A DNA stretch of 64,000 bases from Methanothrix soehngenii GP6 (GTDB lineage Archaea > Halobacteriota > Methanosarcinia > Methanotrichales > Methanotrichaceae). Numbering within the stretch: position 1 is the first letter of the stretch; each line of letters starts with the position of its first letter. Location: contig NC_015416.1 in NCBI RefSeq assembly GCF_000204415.1, positions 1,116,001 through 1,180,000 of the forward strand. Reading direction: 5' to 3'. The translations under genes were made by a program, and so were the position numbers. The notes beneath the pieces are model-generated. The model was given only the letters and a program-made list of their open reading frames with translations. It had not been told where the DNA came from and did no database searches. Below are positions 8,227-16,517 of this stretch, one piece after another.

Positions 8227-9516
8227 ATGAAGGGCAACAGAGTCACCATGAGCGGCCAAACCCTGTCTGAGAAGATATTATCCAGAGCGGCAAACAAAGA
8301 GGTAAAGGCGGGCGAGTTCGTCATGGCGAATGTAGATGGCGCCATGATTCATGATATAACCGGCCCCCTGGCAGTGAAGGGATTCTATGAGATTGCAGGC
8401 AGGGATGCCCGGGTCTGGGACCCAACCAGGATCGTTCTTCTCTTCGATCATCAGGTCCCGGCAGACAGCCTGAAGGCAGCAGAAAACCACATCCAGCTGC
8501 GCAAGTTTGCTGCCGAGCAGGATATTCTCAACTACGATATCTTCTGCGGCGTATGCCACCAGGTGATGCCTGAGAAAGGGCACGTGCTTCCTGGAAACGT
8601 GATTTTGGGCACCGATTCTCACACCTGTACCTATGGAGCCTTTGGGGCTTTTGCCACCGGCGTCGGCTCGACGGACATGGCCTCAGTCTTCGCCACCGGC
8701 AAGCTCTGGTTTATGGTGCCCAAGACCCTCCAGATAATGATCGAGGGCCAGCTGCCCTCCCGAGTAACATCAAAGGACGCCGTCCTGCGCATCATCGGCG
8801 ATATAGGTGCCGACGGGGCCAACTATCTGGCCTGTGAGTTCCGGGGTGAGGCCGCGGAGAGGATGAGCATCCCTGAGAGGATGACGGTCTCCAACATGGC
8901 CATAGAGATGGGGGCCAAGGTGGGCATCTTCCCGGCGGACGGGACGACGAAGAGCTACCTGGAGGGACGAGTCCAGGATCGAGAGGCAATTGAGGCAGGA
9001 TTCGTCAAGGGAGACGAGGATGCAGCATTCTCCCGGAGGGAGTGGAATGTATCCGATCTCGAGCCGCAGATCGCCATGCCCCATAATGTAGACAACGTCC
9101 TGCCCATCAGCCAGGTTCCCCAAACCCGGATCGATCAGGTATTCTTGGGCTCCTGCACCAACGGCCGATTCGAGGATCTGCAGCTTGCCAGCGAGATGAT
9201 GAAGAATGAGCCCCTGGCCAAAGGAGTACGGATGATCGTGGTCCCCGCCAGCCGGGATGAGTACATGAAATGCTTGCGAGCCGGCCTGGTGGAGAGGTTC
9301 ATGGAGGCGGGGGCGATGGTGGAGTCGCCCTGCTGCGGCCCCTGCATGGGAGGAAGCTTCGGCCTCCTGGGGGCAGGAGAGCGCTGTCTGGCCACCTCCA
9401 ACCGCAACTTCGTGGGCAGGCAGGGAAGCCCCCAGGCCTTCGTTTACCTCTCTTCCCCCGCCACCGCAGGAGCGAGCGCCATTACCGGCTATATCACCGA
9501 TCCCAGGGAGATCTGA
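8227..9516 (+). CDS. leuC: Aconitase-family dehydratase large subunit (3-isopropylmalate/homoaconitate type)
   Basis: The large, 4Fe-4S-carrying subunit of an isopropylmalate isomerase or homoaconitase, used in leucine synthesis or in 2-oxosuberate synthesis for coenzyme B. The motifs are [29 protein letters not shown] and [10 protein letters not shown], supplying the cluster cysteines and substrate residues. Leucine-type (LeuC) and methanogen-type (AksD/HacA) large subunits cannot be separated here, so the symbol is provisional. No small subunit lies nearby. ATG 8227 is given; the family N-terminus fits the in-frame ATG at 8248 ([11 protein letters not shown]) equally well or better. Confidence 0.85.
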   Translation: MKGNRVTMSGQTLSEKILSRAANKEVKAGEFVMANVDGAMIHDITGPLAVKGFYEIAGRDARVWDPTRIVLLFDHQVPADSLKAAENHIQLRKFAAEQDILNYDIFCGVCHQVMPEKGHVLPGNVILGTDSHTCTYGAFGAFATGVGSTDMASVFATGKLWFMVPKTLQIMIEGQLPSRVTSKDAVLRIIGDIGADGANYLACEFRGEAAERMSIPERMTVSNMAIEMGAKVGIFPADGTTKSYLEGRVQDREAIEAGFVKGDEDAAFSRREWNVSDLEPQIAMPHNVDNVLPISQVPQTRIDQVFLGSCTNGRFEDLQLASEMMKNEPLAKGVRMIVVPASRDEYMKCLRAGLVERFMEAGAMVESPCCGPCMGGSFGLLGAGERCLATSNRNFVGRQGSPQAFVYLSSPATAGASAITGYITDPREI

Positions 9517-9547
9517 GAGGGATCAAGGAATAGCCAGCCAATCCATC

Positions 9548-9556
9548 TTTTTTTTT
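9548..9556 (+). terminator. T-run, possible archaeal terminator
   Basis: Nine consecutive T residues follow the leuC-like gene by about 30 nt, the type of signal that can end archaeal transcription without a hairpin. The next gene starts only 16 nt later in the same direction, so read-through is also plausible. Confidence 0.35.
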
Positions 9557-9571
9557 CAGGATAAGATCAGG

Positions 9572-10387
9572 ATGAAGGTCGCCCTCAAGCTCGCCTATCT
9601 GGGAGATAACTATTATGGATTTCAAAAGCAGCCCGACCGGGTGACTGTGGACAGCCAGGTCCGACGGGCGCTGGCCCAGATAGGGGTCATCCACGGCGAC
9701 TTCTGCTATGCTGGCCGGACGGACCGGGGAGTCTCAGCTCTGGGCCAGGTGATCGACTTCTGGATAGATGAGGATAAAATCGATCTGACCAGGCCGCGGT
9801 GCGTGAACGGCAGGCTGCCCCGGGACATCTGGACCTGGGCATGGTCCATCGCCCCAGTGGGCTTTTCTGCCCGCTGGAATGCCCTTTGGCGGGAGTACCA
9901 GTATCTTCTCTGGCACCCCGGCCTGGACAGGGATCTAATGGAAGAGGCAGCGGATATGCTCTTGGGGGAGCACGATTTTCGAAACTTCTCCTCCGCCAAG
10001 GTGGGAACGGTAAAGAGGGTAGAGAAGCTGGAGATAAGAGAGAGAGACGGCCTTTTCATCTTCGACATCCGGGCAGACGGCTTTCTGTGGAATATGGTGC
10101 GAAAGATCGTGGGAGCCACCGAAAAGGTGGGCTCAGGCCAGAAGGATATGCGCTGGTTTAAGGATCTCCTCCGTCCCGAATTGAACCACGGCGCTCCTAC
10201 CGCCCCAGCAGAGGGGCTGATTCTCATGGAAGTGGGCTACGATGGCTTGGACTGGCAAGTGGACCAGTATTCTCGGGCCCGGGCGGGCCGGATGCTGGCA
10301 GGGACGGTGCAGAAGAGGATGGCAGGGGCAATGGTAGCGCTGGAGCTGGAGAGGGCGATGGAGGTATGTCGCCCGGATGAGAGTTGA
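9572..10387 (+). CDS. truA: tRNA pseudouridine synthase TruA
   Basis: Converts uridines 38-40 of the tRNA anticodon stem to pseudouridine. The catalytic Asp is in AGRTDRGVSALG (D51). Other family motifs are YYGFQKQP near the N-terminus, FSARWNALWREYQYLL, HDFRNFS and GFLWNMVRKIVG. Length (271 residues) is normal. The gene follows leuC by 55 nt on the same strand. Confidence 0.95.
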   Translation: MKVALKLAYLGDNYYGFQKQPDRVTVDSQVRRALAQIGVIHGDFCYAGRTDRGVSALGQVIDFWIDEDKIDLTRPRCVNGRLPRDIWTWAWSIAPVGFSARWNALWREYQYLLWHPGLDRDLMEEAADMLLGEHDFRNFSSAKVGTVKRVEKLEIRERDGLFIFDIRADGFLWNMVRKIVGATEKVGSGQKDMRWFKDLLRPELNHGAPTAPAEGLILMEVGYDGLDWQVDQYSRARAGRMLAGTVQKRMAGAMVALELERAMEVCRPDES

Positions 10388-10525
10388 AGGGGTGAACTTG
10401 AATCGGAAAAACTCTATGTCTCCGTGCCTTCTGTGGTGAACCGCTATGCTCTGACCCAACCACAGAGACACAGAGGAACAAAAGGCCATTTTCCCTACCT
10501 TAAATCGCCCATATAGCGAAGAGCC
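10388..10525 (-). repeat. MITE-like dispersed repeat, copy C (inverted)
   Basis: Read on the minus strand this copy begins GGCTCTTCGCT (10515-10525) and contains the same core, TCTGTGGTTGGGTCAGAGC, and tail, CGATTCAAGTTCACCC, as the copies at 41619 and 46293. The internal part differs and the far end is not preserved where it meets the truA stop. The rest of this intergenic gap (10526-10701) shows nothing I can name apart from a 33-codon open frame without a start signal. Confidence 0.75.
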
Positions 10526-10701
10526 GACTTAAAGAACTGCTAGGCCAAGGGGCAAGCCAGGAAGAGATGATAAAGCAGCTCAGCCGGCGGAAGGATGCAG
10601 CCTGAAGCTCTGGTGCCAGGAGCAAACAGTTGCAGGAGAATTGAATTATCTCCTGAGCCTCAGTGCATCCCGCATTCTTTCTCAGCCATCCGGGAAGGGA
10701 C

Positions 10702-11136
10702 CTAATTTCCCAGTCCCGCAGCGATCGTTCTTCCCAGATGGAAGCACTTCTCAATATCCTCCTTGCCCGGGACCTGTATGGCTGTCGTCCCTGGCTCCAC
10801 TACTCGCATGCCAAAGGATTTCATGCGGGCGATCAAGGTTACAACTCCCTCACCGCTCCACCCATGCGAGCCAAATGCCACTCCCACCTTCCCGTTCAAG
10901 TCGAGCTTTACCATCTCTTTTAAGAATGGATCCATCGACTTGATGAGCTTATAGTTATAAGTCGAGCCACCAAGAACGATTGCATCTGCGTCCGCTATAT
11001 CATCTAAAGATGCATCATAGACTTCTTTCAGCAATACATCAGTCCCTTCGATGGTCATTGCCCCGCTGGCTATGGCCTCTGCCATTTTCTTTGTCCTTCC
11101 CATGCCTGTGGCGTAGATTATAGCTATCTTTGGCAT
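10702..11136 (-). CDS. Flavodoxin-like FMN protein
   Basis: A small electron-transfer protein of 144 residues. MPKIAIIYATGMGRTKKMAEAI is the phosphate-binding loop of the flavodoxin fold (T/S-x-T-G-x-T variant), and ADAIVLGGSTYNYK and GVAFGSHGWSGEG line the flavin ring. The start at ATG 11134-11136 is chosen because GGGGAT lies 4-9 nt upstream; an in-frame extension to 11166 lacks such support. It probably carries electrons for an unknown redox partner. It diverges from the methyltransferase at 11253. Confidence 0.88.
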   Translation of the reverse strand: MPKIAIIYATGMGRTKKMAEAIASGAMTIEGTDVLLKEVYDASLDDIADADAIVLGGSTYNYKLIKSMDPFLKEMVKLDLNGKVGVAFGSHGWSGEGVVTLIARMKSFGMRVVEPGTTAIQVPGKEDIEKCFHLGRTIAAGLGN

Positions 11137-11252
11137 TTCGATCCCCTTAGATAACCTATCCTGCATTTTATAACTAATTTTTGTTGAGCCACATTTTACA
11201 TACTTTTAGATATGACAACCCATGCTCTATGCGAGCTTCAAAGGTGAACTCA

Positions 11253-11966
11253 ATGCAAGAAGATAGACTACCTCCACCCGAATGGTGCTACCACGAGCCG
11301 GACCATCCCGGCATGGACTTCGATGCCATCGCCCCATCCTACGACCGAAATATGCAAAGGTTCAGAGACATCCAGGGGGAGATAGAGGAGATCCTATCAT
11401 TCCTGGAGATCAAGCCCCATCATTCCTTGCTGGAAATAGGAACAGGCACTGGCGAGTTCGCCCTGGCCGCCGCCCGCCGTTGCGCCCGGGTCTATGCCAT
11501 CGACATATCCCCGGGGATGCTCCAGTATGCCCGGGAAAAATCCCAGGGGCAGGGAATCTCCAACATCAGCTTCCTAGTCGGCGGCTTTCTCACCTACCAC
11601 CACCATGACGGGCCGCTTGACGCCATCGTCAGCCAGATAGCCATGCACCACCTGCCAGATTTTTGGAAACAGATCGCATTGCTGAACATAGCCAGCATGC
11701 TGCGGCCGGGAGGAAGGCTCTGTCTGAGGGACATCGTCTATTCCTTCGATCCGGGCGACTATGAGAGGCAGATAGAGAGGTTCATATCTAAAACGATGGA
11801 GAAGGCTGGTCCTGGATTTGCCCAGAGTATGACCAGCCACATCAATAAGGAATTCTCCACCATGGACTGGATCATGCGCGGCTTGATCGAGAGGGCGGGC
11901 TTTGTGATCGAGAGAGAGGAACAAAAAGAGGGGTTCTTAGGCCTGTATCTATGCAAAAAGATATAG
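11253..11966 (+). CDS. Class I SAM-dependent methyltransferase
   Basis: A Rossmann-fold methyltransferase of 237 residues. Motif I is LLEIGTGTGEFALAAA, motif II is VYAIDISPGMLQYAR, and the post-I region reads ISQIAMHHLPDFWKQ, followed by LRPGGRLCLRDIVYSFD. It resembles ubiquinone/menaquinone-type methyltransferases (UbiE/Methyltransf_11), but methanogens use these folds for many substrates and none can be named. ATG 11253 is preferred because AAGGTGA (11241-11247) is 5 nt upstream; the frame is open from 11181. Confidence 0.85.
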   Translation: MQEDRLPPPEWCYHEPDHPGMDFDAIAPSYDRNMQRFRDIQGEIEEILSFLEIKPHHSLLEIGTGTGEFALAAARRCARVYAIDISPGMLQYAREKSQGQGISNISFLVGGFLTYHHHDGPLDAIVSQIAMHHLPDFWKQIALLNIASMLRPGGRLCLRDIVYSFDPGDYERQIERFISKTMEKAGPGFAQSMTSHINKEFSTMDWIMRGLIERAGFVIEREEQKEGFLGLYLCKKI

Positions 11967-11993
11967 ACATCGCAAAAATTGACGCGCGGGAAG

Positions 11994-12395
11994 CTAACCG
12001 CAGCCGCATCCACCTCCACCGCCTCCTCCTCCTGAGGTAGAGGCTGTGGTCCCCCGAGAGCCGGTGATGGGATACATGATATTCGTGTAGCCGGCCAGGC
12101 TCTTGTTTACCCTGTCTCTTGCATAGCTGGTGAGGTCAAGAACCTCTTTTCCGATGGAGGCAGATAGGTTCTGGGGCAGGGCAAGAGCGACATCGATCGA
12201 TGTGGAATTATTGGCCGCTGTGCTATTTATGAGGGTGCTGTTTATCAAGCTGGAATTCGTGGAGTTGATATTTGCCAGCAGATCGAGTTCACCCAGATAG
12301 ACCTCCGCCCCATCAGACGGCTGGGCCTGGGCGCTTCCTGCCAGAATGAAGAGCATCAGAGCCAGGCTCAAAGCAGAATTTTTTAGGGCTAACAT
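11994..12395 (-). CDS. Secreted Asn/Ser/Thr-rich protein with poly-Gly and CGCG tail
   Basis: Unrecognised 133-residue protein. A signal peptide (residues 1-24, hydrophobic core LALMLFILAG, cleavage after AQA) precedes several N-x-S/T sequons (about 43-65), suggesting a glycosylated exported protein. The C-terminus is eight glycines followed by C-G-C-G and the stop. AGGAGG lies about 13 nt before the ATG. It lies 104 nt downstream of cdhE on the same strand, behind a hairpin. The function is unknown; the paired cysteines on a flexible arm could bind metal or cross-link. Confidence 0.65.
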   Translation of the reverse strand: MLALKNSALSLALMLFILAGSAQAQPSDGAEVYLGELDLLANINSTNSSLINSTLINSTAANNSTSIDVALALPQNLSASIGKEVLDLTSYARDRVNKSLAGYTNIMYPITGSRGTTASTSGGGGGGGGCGCG

Positions 12396-12453
12396 AGAAG
12401 ATCGTTTTCCTCCTGAAATTGACTTTCAGATCAAGAAGCCATAAAATAAGAGT

Positions 12454-12475
12454 ATGTGCCCGCTTTGGGGCACAT
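12454..12475 (-). terminator. Hairpin after cdhE
   Basis: ATGTGCCC and GGGCACAT form a perfect 8-bp stem with a 6-nt loop, followed on the minus strand by a T-rich stretch (ctcttatttta). It lies between cdhE and the secreted Gly-rich gene and probably ends or attenuates the cdh transcript. Confidence 0.55.
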
Positions 12476-12499
12476 GCAATACCCTTTTTCGAGTTCGCT

Positions 12500-13915
12500 T
12501 TACTTGGGTGGCCAGAAGTCCTTCATCCAGCCGATGATGCGTCCGGAGTCCTCTGGGCCGACCATGATCTTGGCCTTGCCTGCGAAGAGGTCCTCCAATT
12601 CGCCTGAGAACTTGGCTGCCATGCCGGGCAGGACCATGGCCGGGTACTTCTGACCGGCCCAGTCGAAGCCTGCCTCGTTGAAGGAGTCCTGAATCTTGAC
12701 CGGGGAGAGCTGGCCGCCAGCGACAGATGCCTGCACGCCTATGCCATCGGTGTTGATGGCGATGATGTAAGCATCGATGCCATTTGAGGCCACGTCCGAC
12801 TCCACTGTGTAGTAGGTCAGGGCGAAGTTGGTGGTCAGGAAGACTGGCGACTCCGGTCCGGGATTGCCGACCTTGTAGATGCCGGGCTTGACCTGCACCG
12901 GAGTTCTCGGATCGGTGTAGATGTTGAAGCGCAGATGCATATCGGGCATCATGCTGTAGGGCTCTGTGGAGTGCTTGATCATGATCGCACCTCCGCGAAT
13001 GACGAAGGCTGCGGTGAGCACTGACTCCCAGTAAGCAGCACGAACCGGATCATCGGTGGTCAGCCAGGCGTTGATGGGCAGGACCATTACCGGATAGGCG
13101 ATATCCCTCTGGGCCTCCTCTACAGCAGCTCTTCTCAGGTTGATGAAATTGGTGAGGGTCTGCTGCAGCATCTTGCCGTTGGGTGCCGTTCCGGGGTCTA
13201 AGACCAAATCGGTCAGTCCCATTTCGGCGAAGGTGACGGCCATGGACTTGAGGCCATCCAGGTCGAAGGGAACGCTCAATGTGACTGGGACCTTGTAATC
13301 ATAAGCCAGCTGAGCAACCTCCTTCCAGTTGTCCTTTGTTGCGGCATAGATGAGTGGCTTCTCCTTGGATGCGACCTCCAGGCCTGCCTTGAGAACAGCC
13401 GGATTGAAGGAGCATAGGATGAGCGGGAAGCCATTGCCATTGGCCATGACAGTCTTGACGCAGGCGGCGAACTTGGCCGGATCGTCGGTCACAGACCGGA
13501 CGGCAATCATCTCCACGCCCTGCCACTTGCCGATGTAGAACTTTCGCCAGGTGGTGATCTTCTTGACCCGCTCTATGAGCTTTGCCTCTTCCATGTTGTC
13601 GGCAACATCAAAGGCAAATGGCGGCTTGTTGAAGAAGGTCATCTGATGGCGGTACATGACGTCCTCGCCACCTACCTTGACCTGCTTGTCTCCGACCCCC
13701 ACATAGACCATCTTCAGCTCGGGAGCGACGGTGCTCCTGAGGGTCGCAAGCTTCTTGGCGTACTTCTTCTCTTCAATTAACGGAGTGCACTCCTCTACCT
13801 TGCGGGTTCTGGCGATCAGGCCAGCGGCAAAGGCCATGCAGGTCTCCTCTCCGCACTTCTTGCAGTTGGTCTGTGGAAGCTGCTTGTAAAGGTTAAGCGG
13901 GCTTGTTTCCTTCAT
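12500..13915 (-). CDS. cdhE: CODH/ACS gamma subunit (corrinoid Fe-S protein, large)
   Basis: The large subunit of the corrinoid/iron-sulfur protein. Together with CdhD it moves the methyl group between acetyl-CoA synthase and tetrahydrosarcinapterin during acetate cleavage. The N-terminal 4Fe-4S motif has cysteines at 18, 21, 26 and 43 (NCKKCGEETCMAF...EECTPL). A TIM-barrel and the C-terminal B12-binding domain follow. ATG 13913-13915 is chosen because GTGAGG lies just upstream; a GTG at 13924 is in frame but less likely. It follows cdhD by 5 nt and is the last cdh gene of the operon. Confidence 0.96.
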   Translation of the reverse strand: MKETSPLNLYKQLPQTNCKKCGEETCMAFAAGLIARTRKVEECTPLIEEKKYAKKLATLRSTVAPELKMVYVGVGDKQVKVGGEDVMYRHQMTFFNKPPFAFDVADNMEEAKLIERVKKITTWRKFYIGKWQGVEMIAVRSVTDDPAKFAACVKTVMANGNGFPLILCSFNPAVLKAGLEVASKEKPLIYAATKDNWKEVAQLAYDYKVPVTLSVPFDLDGLKSMAVTFAEMGLTDLVLDPGTAPNGKMLQQTLTNFINLRRAAVEEAQRDIAYPVMVLPINAWLTTDDPVRAAYWESVLTAAFVIRGGAIMIKHSTEPYSMMPDMHLRFNIYTDPRTPVQVKPGIYKVGNPGPESPVFLTTNFALTYYTVESDVASNGIDAYIIAINTDGIGVQASVAGGQLSPVKIQDSFNEAGFDWAGQKYPAMVLPGMAAKFSGELEDLFAGKAKIMVGPEDSGRIIGWMKDFWPPK

Positions 13916-13920
13916 GTTCC

Positions 13921-15273
13921 TCACACCCCCATCTTGAGCCAGGCATTGGCTTCAGGCGTCTTGGCCTCTATTCTTCCCATCAGAGACTGGGTGATCTCAT
14001 GCAGATATGCGACCGCCGTTGGATGCATCATCATGAAGATGTCCACTCCAGCCATGGCCAGAGAGTAGCCGGTCAGAATCTCCCAGATCGGGCCTCTCAG
14101 CATTCTGTCTCCCCAGTCGGAGTCGTCCTTGTTCGGTGAACGGACCATCCAGGACTCTCTGACACCCCAGGCGTTGGTGGTGCCGGAGGACATGGGGAAT
14201 GTCAGCTCATCGTCGCCTTTCAGAGCGCCGAGCCTTATTCTCTCCATGTTGGAGTAAGCGAAGTCCAAGCCGTAGGCGAGGGCAGCGGTTGTCGGGTCCA
14301 TAACTATGGACTCGCGCGGAACACCAGCCACCTTCATCAGCTTTCTGTTCAGCTCCTTCTGAGAGTTGATCTCCAGCTGGGTCCAGGCGAGGCAGACATG
14401 TCCGTTGTCCACACAGGCCTTGCCGATCTTCTCCCAGTCCATGTTCAGGTTGGCGGAAGCGATAAGAACCCGCTCGCCCTGTGCGACCTCAGCTGCCTTG
14501 GATAGCACTACTGGATCCTTGTCTGGGTTGCCTGATCCGCCGATGCAGATGGGCACGTCCACAGCCTGCAGGACCTCTTCTACCGTCTTGACTGCATCCT
14601 GGGCGGAAGTGTCTTTGAGGAGCGGATCAGTGCTGATCAGGTGAACGGTGACCATGTCGGCGCCGAAATCCCTGACTGCCTTCTTGGCCCACTCGCCTGG
14701 TGAGTTGATTACATCCTCATAATGCATCTTGACTGCCTTGGCCATGCCGATGGGCATGTCGAAGACGTCCATGGTGATCTTGGGGGCATGGGGCATTGCT
14801 GCATCCGGGAAGAAGGGCATGGCCTTCTCGCCGCCCAGCTTTACCACATGGCCGCGGCTCCCGCCGTCTGCCTTGGTCGCTCCCAGGGTTACCTCCTGGA
14901 TGGGATGCTTCCAGGTCTTGTCAACGCCCACGCTGAATTTGGCGCTGGCTAACGCCGAGGCCACCTTAAAAGCGGGGACTGCGGCAGCGGCTGCTGCTAT
15001 GTCCTTAGGCGCCGGGGATATGGCCTGAGCGACAGCCACCGGCTGCATCAGGTTCTGTACTGGATATCCCACTGCCTTGGCGAAGTCCATGAGCTGCATG
15101 GCGATCTTGGCTGCCTGCTCTCCAAAGTAGTATGCGAAGAGCGGGCCTACGCCACCTGCGCCCACGTCCAGGTCTATCTCAACATCTCCCTCGATCTTCA
15201 GTCCCTCGAGGGATTGAACATTCATCTCTGTTAATGTCTTATTCAGGTCAGATAAAGTGATCTTGTCTGCCAT
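13921..15273 (-). CDS. cdhD: CODH/ACS delta subunit (corrinoid Fe-S protein, small)
   Basis: The TIM-barrel partner of CdhE in methyl transfer. An N-terminal segment with an acidic [26 protein letters not shown] precedes the barrel, which contains [14 protein letters not shown] and [13 protein letters not shown], typical of this family. The ATG at 15271-15273 ([10 protein letters not shown]) is preferred because GAGGGTGA is about 5 nt upstream; the frame is open to 15288. It sits 11 nt after cooC and 5 nt before cdhE. Confidence 0.96.
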   Translation of the reverse strand: MADKITLSDLNKTLTEMNVQSLEGLKIEGDVEIDLDVGAGGVGPLFAYYFGEQAAKIAMQLMDFAKAVGYPVQNLMQPVAVAQAISPAPKDIAAAAAAVPAFKVASALASAKFSVGVDKTWKHPIQEVTLGATKADGGSRGHVVKLGGEKAMPFFPDAAMPHAPKITMDVFDMPIGMAKAVKMHYEDVINSPGEWAKKAVRDFGADMVTVHLISTDPLLKDTSAQDAVKTVEEVLQAVDVPICIGGSGNPDKDPVVLSKAAEVAQGERVLIASANLNMDWEKIGKACVDNGHVCLAWTQLEINSQKELNRKLMKVAGVPRESIVMDPTTAALAYGLDFAYSNMERIRLGALKGDDELTFPMSSGTTNAWGVRESWMVRSPNKDDSDWGDRMLRGPIWEILTGYSLAMAGVDIFMMMHPTAVAYLHEITQSLMGRIEAKTPEANAWLKMGV

Positions 15274-15284
15274 TCGAATCACCC

Positions 15285-16043
15285 TCACAGGCCCAGTTTC
15301 CCGACGACATTCGCCATCTCTTTAACTGCAGGCGAATCATCGGGCAGGCCGGTCAATGGATCTCCCACTAAATCGAATTTGGCCAGGCTTTCATCATAGG
15401 GGATAGTGCCGATAACAGTAAGGCCCAGGCTGGTTGCGTTCTCGATGACCTTATCCCGCCTTCCGGTGGTGATCTTGTTCACAACCACATACAGATCCTT
15501 GTACTTCAGTCCCATCTCGCGGGCAATGTCCCGAATCCTCTCGCCGGTGGTAAGCCCTCTTCTGGACTCATCAGTTACGACGATAAGGTCGTCGAGGTCT
15601 GGAAAAATTTTCCTGCTGAAATGCTCGAGGCCCGCGGGCGAGTCGATTACAATCAGATCATAATCCTTGGCGGTCTTATCCATAATGGCTCGCAAAAGAT
15701 TATTGACATAACAGTAACATCCAGAACCCTCGGGCTTGCCCATCACCAAAAGATCGTAACCATCTTCTTCCAAAAGGATCTCAAAGATCTTAGCCTCGAA
15801 AAGCGCCTGCTTATCAGTGTCCGGTGAAGATGTGAACCGGGAATCCTGCATGAACTCCCTCATGTCGCCAACGGTCTTTTCCACCTTAGCGCCCAGCGCA
15901 TCTGCCAGGTTGGCATCAGGATCGGCATCGATAGCAAGGATTCGAAACTTTTTTTCAGAGTTATTCAGGTGTCTGATGAGCATTGCGGTCACTGCGGTCT
16001 TGCCGGTGCCGCCTTTACCTGTTATCGCTATTACTTTCCCCAA
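15285..16043 (-). CDS. cooC: CooC/AcsF-type nickel-insertion ATPase
   Basis: A MinD/ParA-like ATPase that helps insert Ni into the CODH C-cluster or ACS A-cluster. It has a deviant Walker [11 protein letters not shown] (residues 9-18), then [13 protein letters not shown], a Cys-containing [13 protein letters not shown] (the C-x-C proposed for metal binding in CooC), and [11 protein letters not shown] as Walker B. TTG 16041-16043 is the apparent start, with GGAAGG upstream. The position between cdhC and cdhD matches the order known in Methanosarcina. Confidence 0.92.
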   Translation of the reverse strand: MGKVIAITGKGGTGKTAVTAMLIRHLNNSEKKFRILAIDADPDANLADALGAKVEKTVGDMREFMQDSRFTSSPDTDKQALFEAKIFEILLEEDGYDLLVMGKPEGSGCYCYVNNLLRAIMDKTAKDYDLIVIDSPAGLEHFSRKIFPDLDDLIVVTDESRRGLTTGERIRDIAREMGLKYKDLYVVVNKITTGRRDKVIENATSLGLTVIGTIPYDESLAKFDLVGDPLTGLPDDSPAVKEMANVVGKLGL

Positions 16044-16056
16044 AGTCTAGCCTTCC

Positions 16057-16230
16057 TTATTTTTTCGGTTTTATTACAACTTCCGCTACGTGGATGGATG
16101 CGCCCCTCAGTTCAATGGTCATTCCACCCGATGCTGCTGCTGGCATAGCGAAAGCCGGAGCTGCTGCGCCTGCTGCAGGTGCTGCTGCTGCGGCCGGAGC
16201 CGCTTCCTTTTTCTTAAGCTTAAGCTGCAT
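16057..16230 (-). CDS. CODH/ACS-operon Ala/Pro-rich small protein B (57 aa)
   Basis: ATG 16228-16230 to TAA 16057-16059. Three parts are visible: a basic N-terminus MQLKLKKK, an Ala/Pro/Gly/Met linker (about residues 10-36), and a beta-like end GGMTIELRGASIHVAEVVIK. Protein A at 16315 has the same plan and matching ends, so the two arose by duplication. GAGGGAGAGA lies before the ATG, and the gene is 13 nt from cooC, inside the operon. The flexible linker plus folded tail looks like a tether or assembly module for the CODH/ACS complex. This is inference; I know no assigned function. Confidence 0.8.
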   Translation of the reverse strand: MQLKLKKKEAAPAAAAAPAAGAAAPAFAMPAAASGGMTIELRGASIHVAEVVIKPKK

Positions 16231-16277
16231 AATATCTCTCCCTCACTCTTTGATCAGATAATCGCACTCGCAGGAAA

Positions 16278-16311
16278 ACCGCATCTCCCAAAAAAGGGAG
16301 AAAAAGGCGGT
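16278..16311 (-). promoter_or_regulatory. Intra-operon hairpin between the two small genes
   Basis: TCTCCC (16284-16289) pairs with GGGAGA (16296-16301) around a six-base loop, and ACCGC (16278-16282) pairs with GCGGT (16307-16311), giving a two-tier stem-loop. It lies between small proteins A and B and could act as a processing or attenuation point that lets cdhABC and cooC-cdhDE be made at different levels. Confidence 0.45.
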
Positions 16312-16314
16312 ACT

Positions 16315-16485
16315 CTACTTGGCGAGTACTACCTTATCTATGCTTATCTTGGCATCCTTCAGGATCAGCTTTATGCCGCCGGCGCTGCCGGACATGCTTA
16401 TGGCTGGTGCTGCTGCGCCTGCTGCTGCAGGTGCGGCTGCTGGAGCCGCCGCTGCAGGTGCCTTGGGTTTCAGTTTTAGCTGCAT
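16315..16485 (-). CDS. CODH/ACS-operon Ala/Pro-rich small protein A (56 aa)
   Basis: ATG 16483-16485 to TAG 16315-16317. It is a paralogue of protein B: N-terminus MQLKLKPK, then an Ala/Pro/Gly linker (about residues 9-36), then GGIKLILKDAKISIDKVVL. Paired identities at both ends (MQLKLK.K; GG..L.L..A.I....VV) show common origin. GAGGGTG lies about 7 nt before the ATG and cdhC ends 32 nt upstream. At this size and with this low complexity, automated gene callers can miss it. Function unknown; a partner or spacer for CdhC or the complex is the most economical guess. Confidence 0.8.
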   Translation of the reverse strand: MQLKLKPKAPAAAAPAAAPAAAGAAAPAISMSGSAGGIKLILKDAKISIDKVVLAK

Positions 16486-16517
16486 AGTTTAACACCCTCT
16501 CTTAAATTTGAATCTGC

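Noticed and set aside
10504-10605. 33-codon frame IAHIAKSRLKELL... near the MITE copy
   Set aside because: It opens right after a stop with no start codon or ribosome site, and its first part is the MITE end.
16090-16479. 129-residue Cys/Gly-rich plus-strand frame
   Set aside because: It is antisense to the two Ala/Pro-rich small genes; Ala codons (GCA) read backwards give Cys (TGC), producing a false Cys-rich protein.
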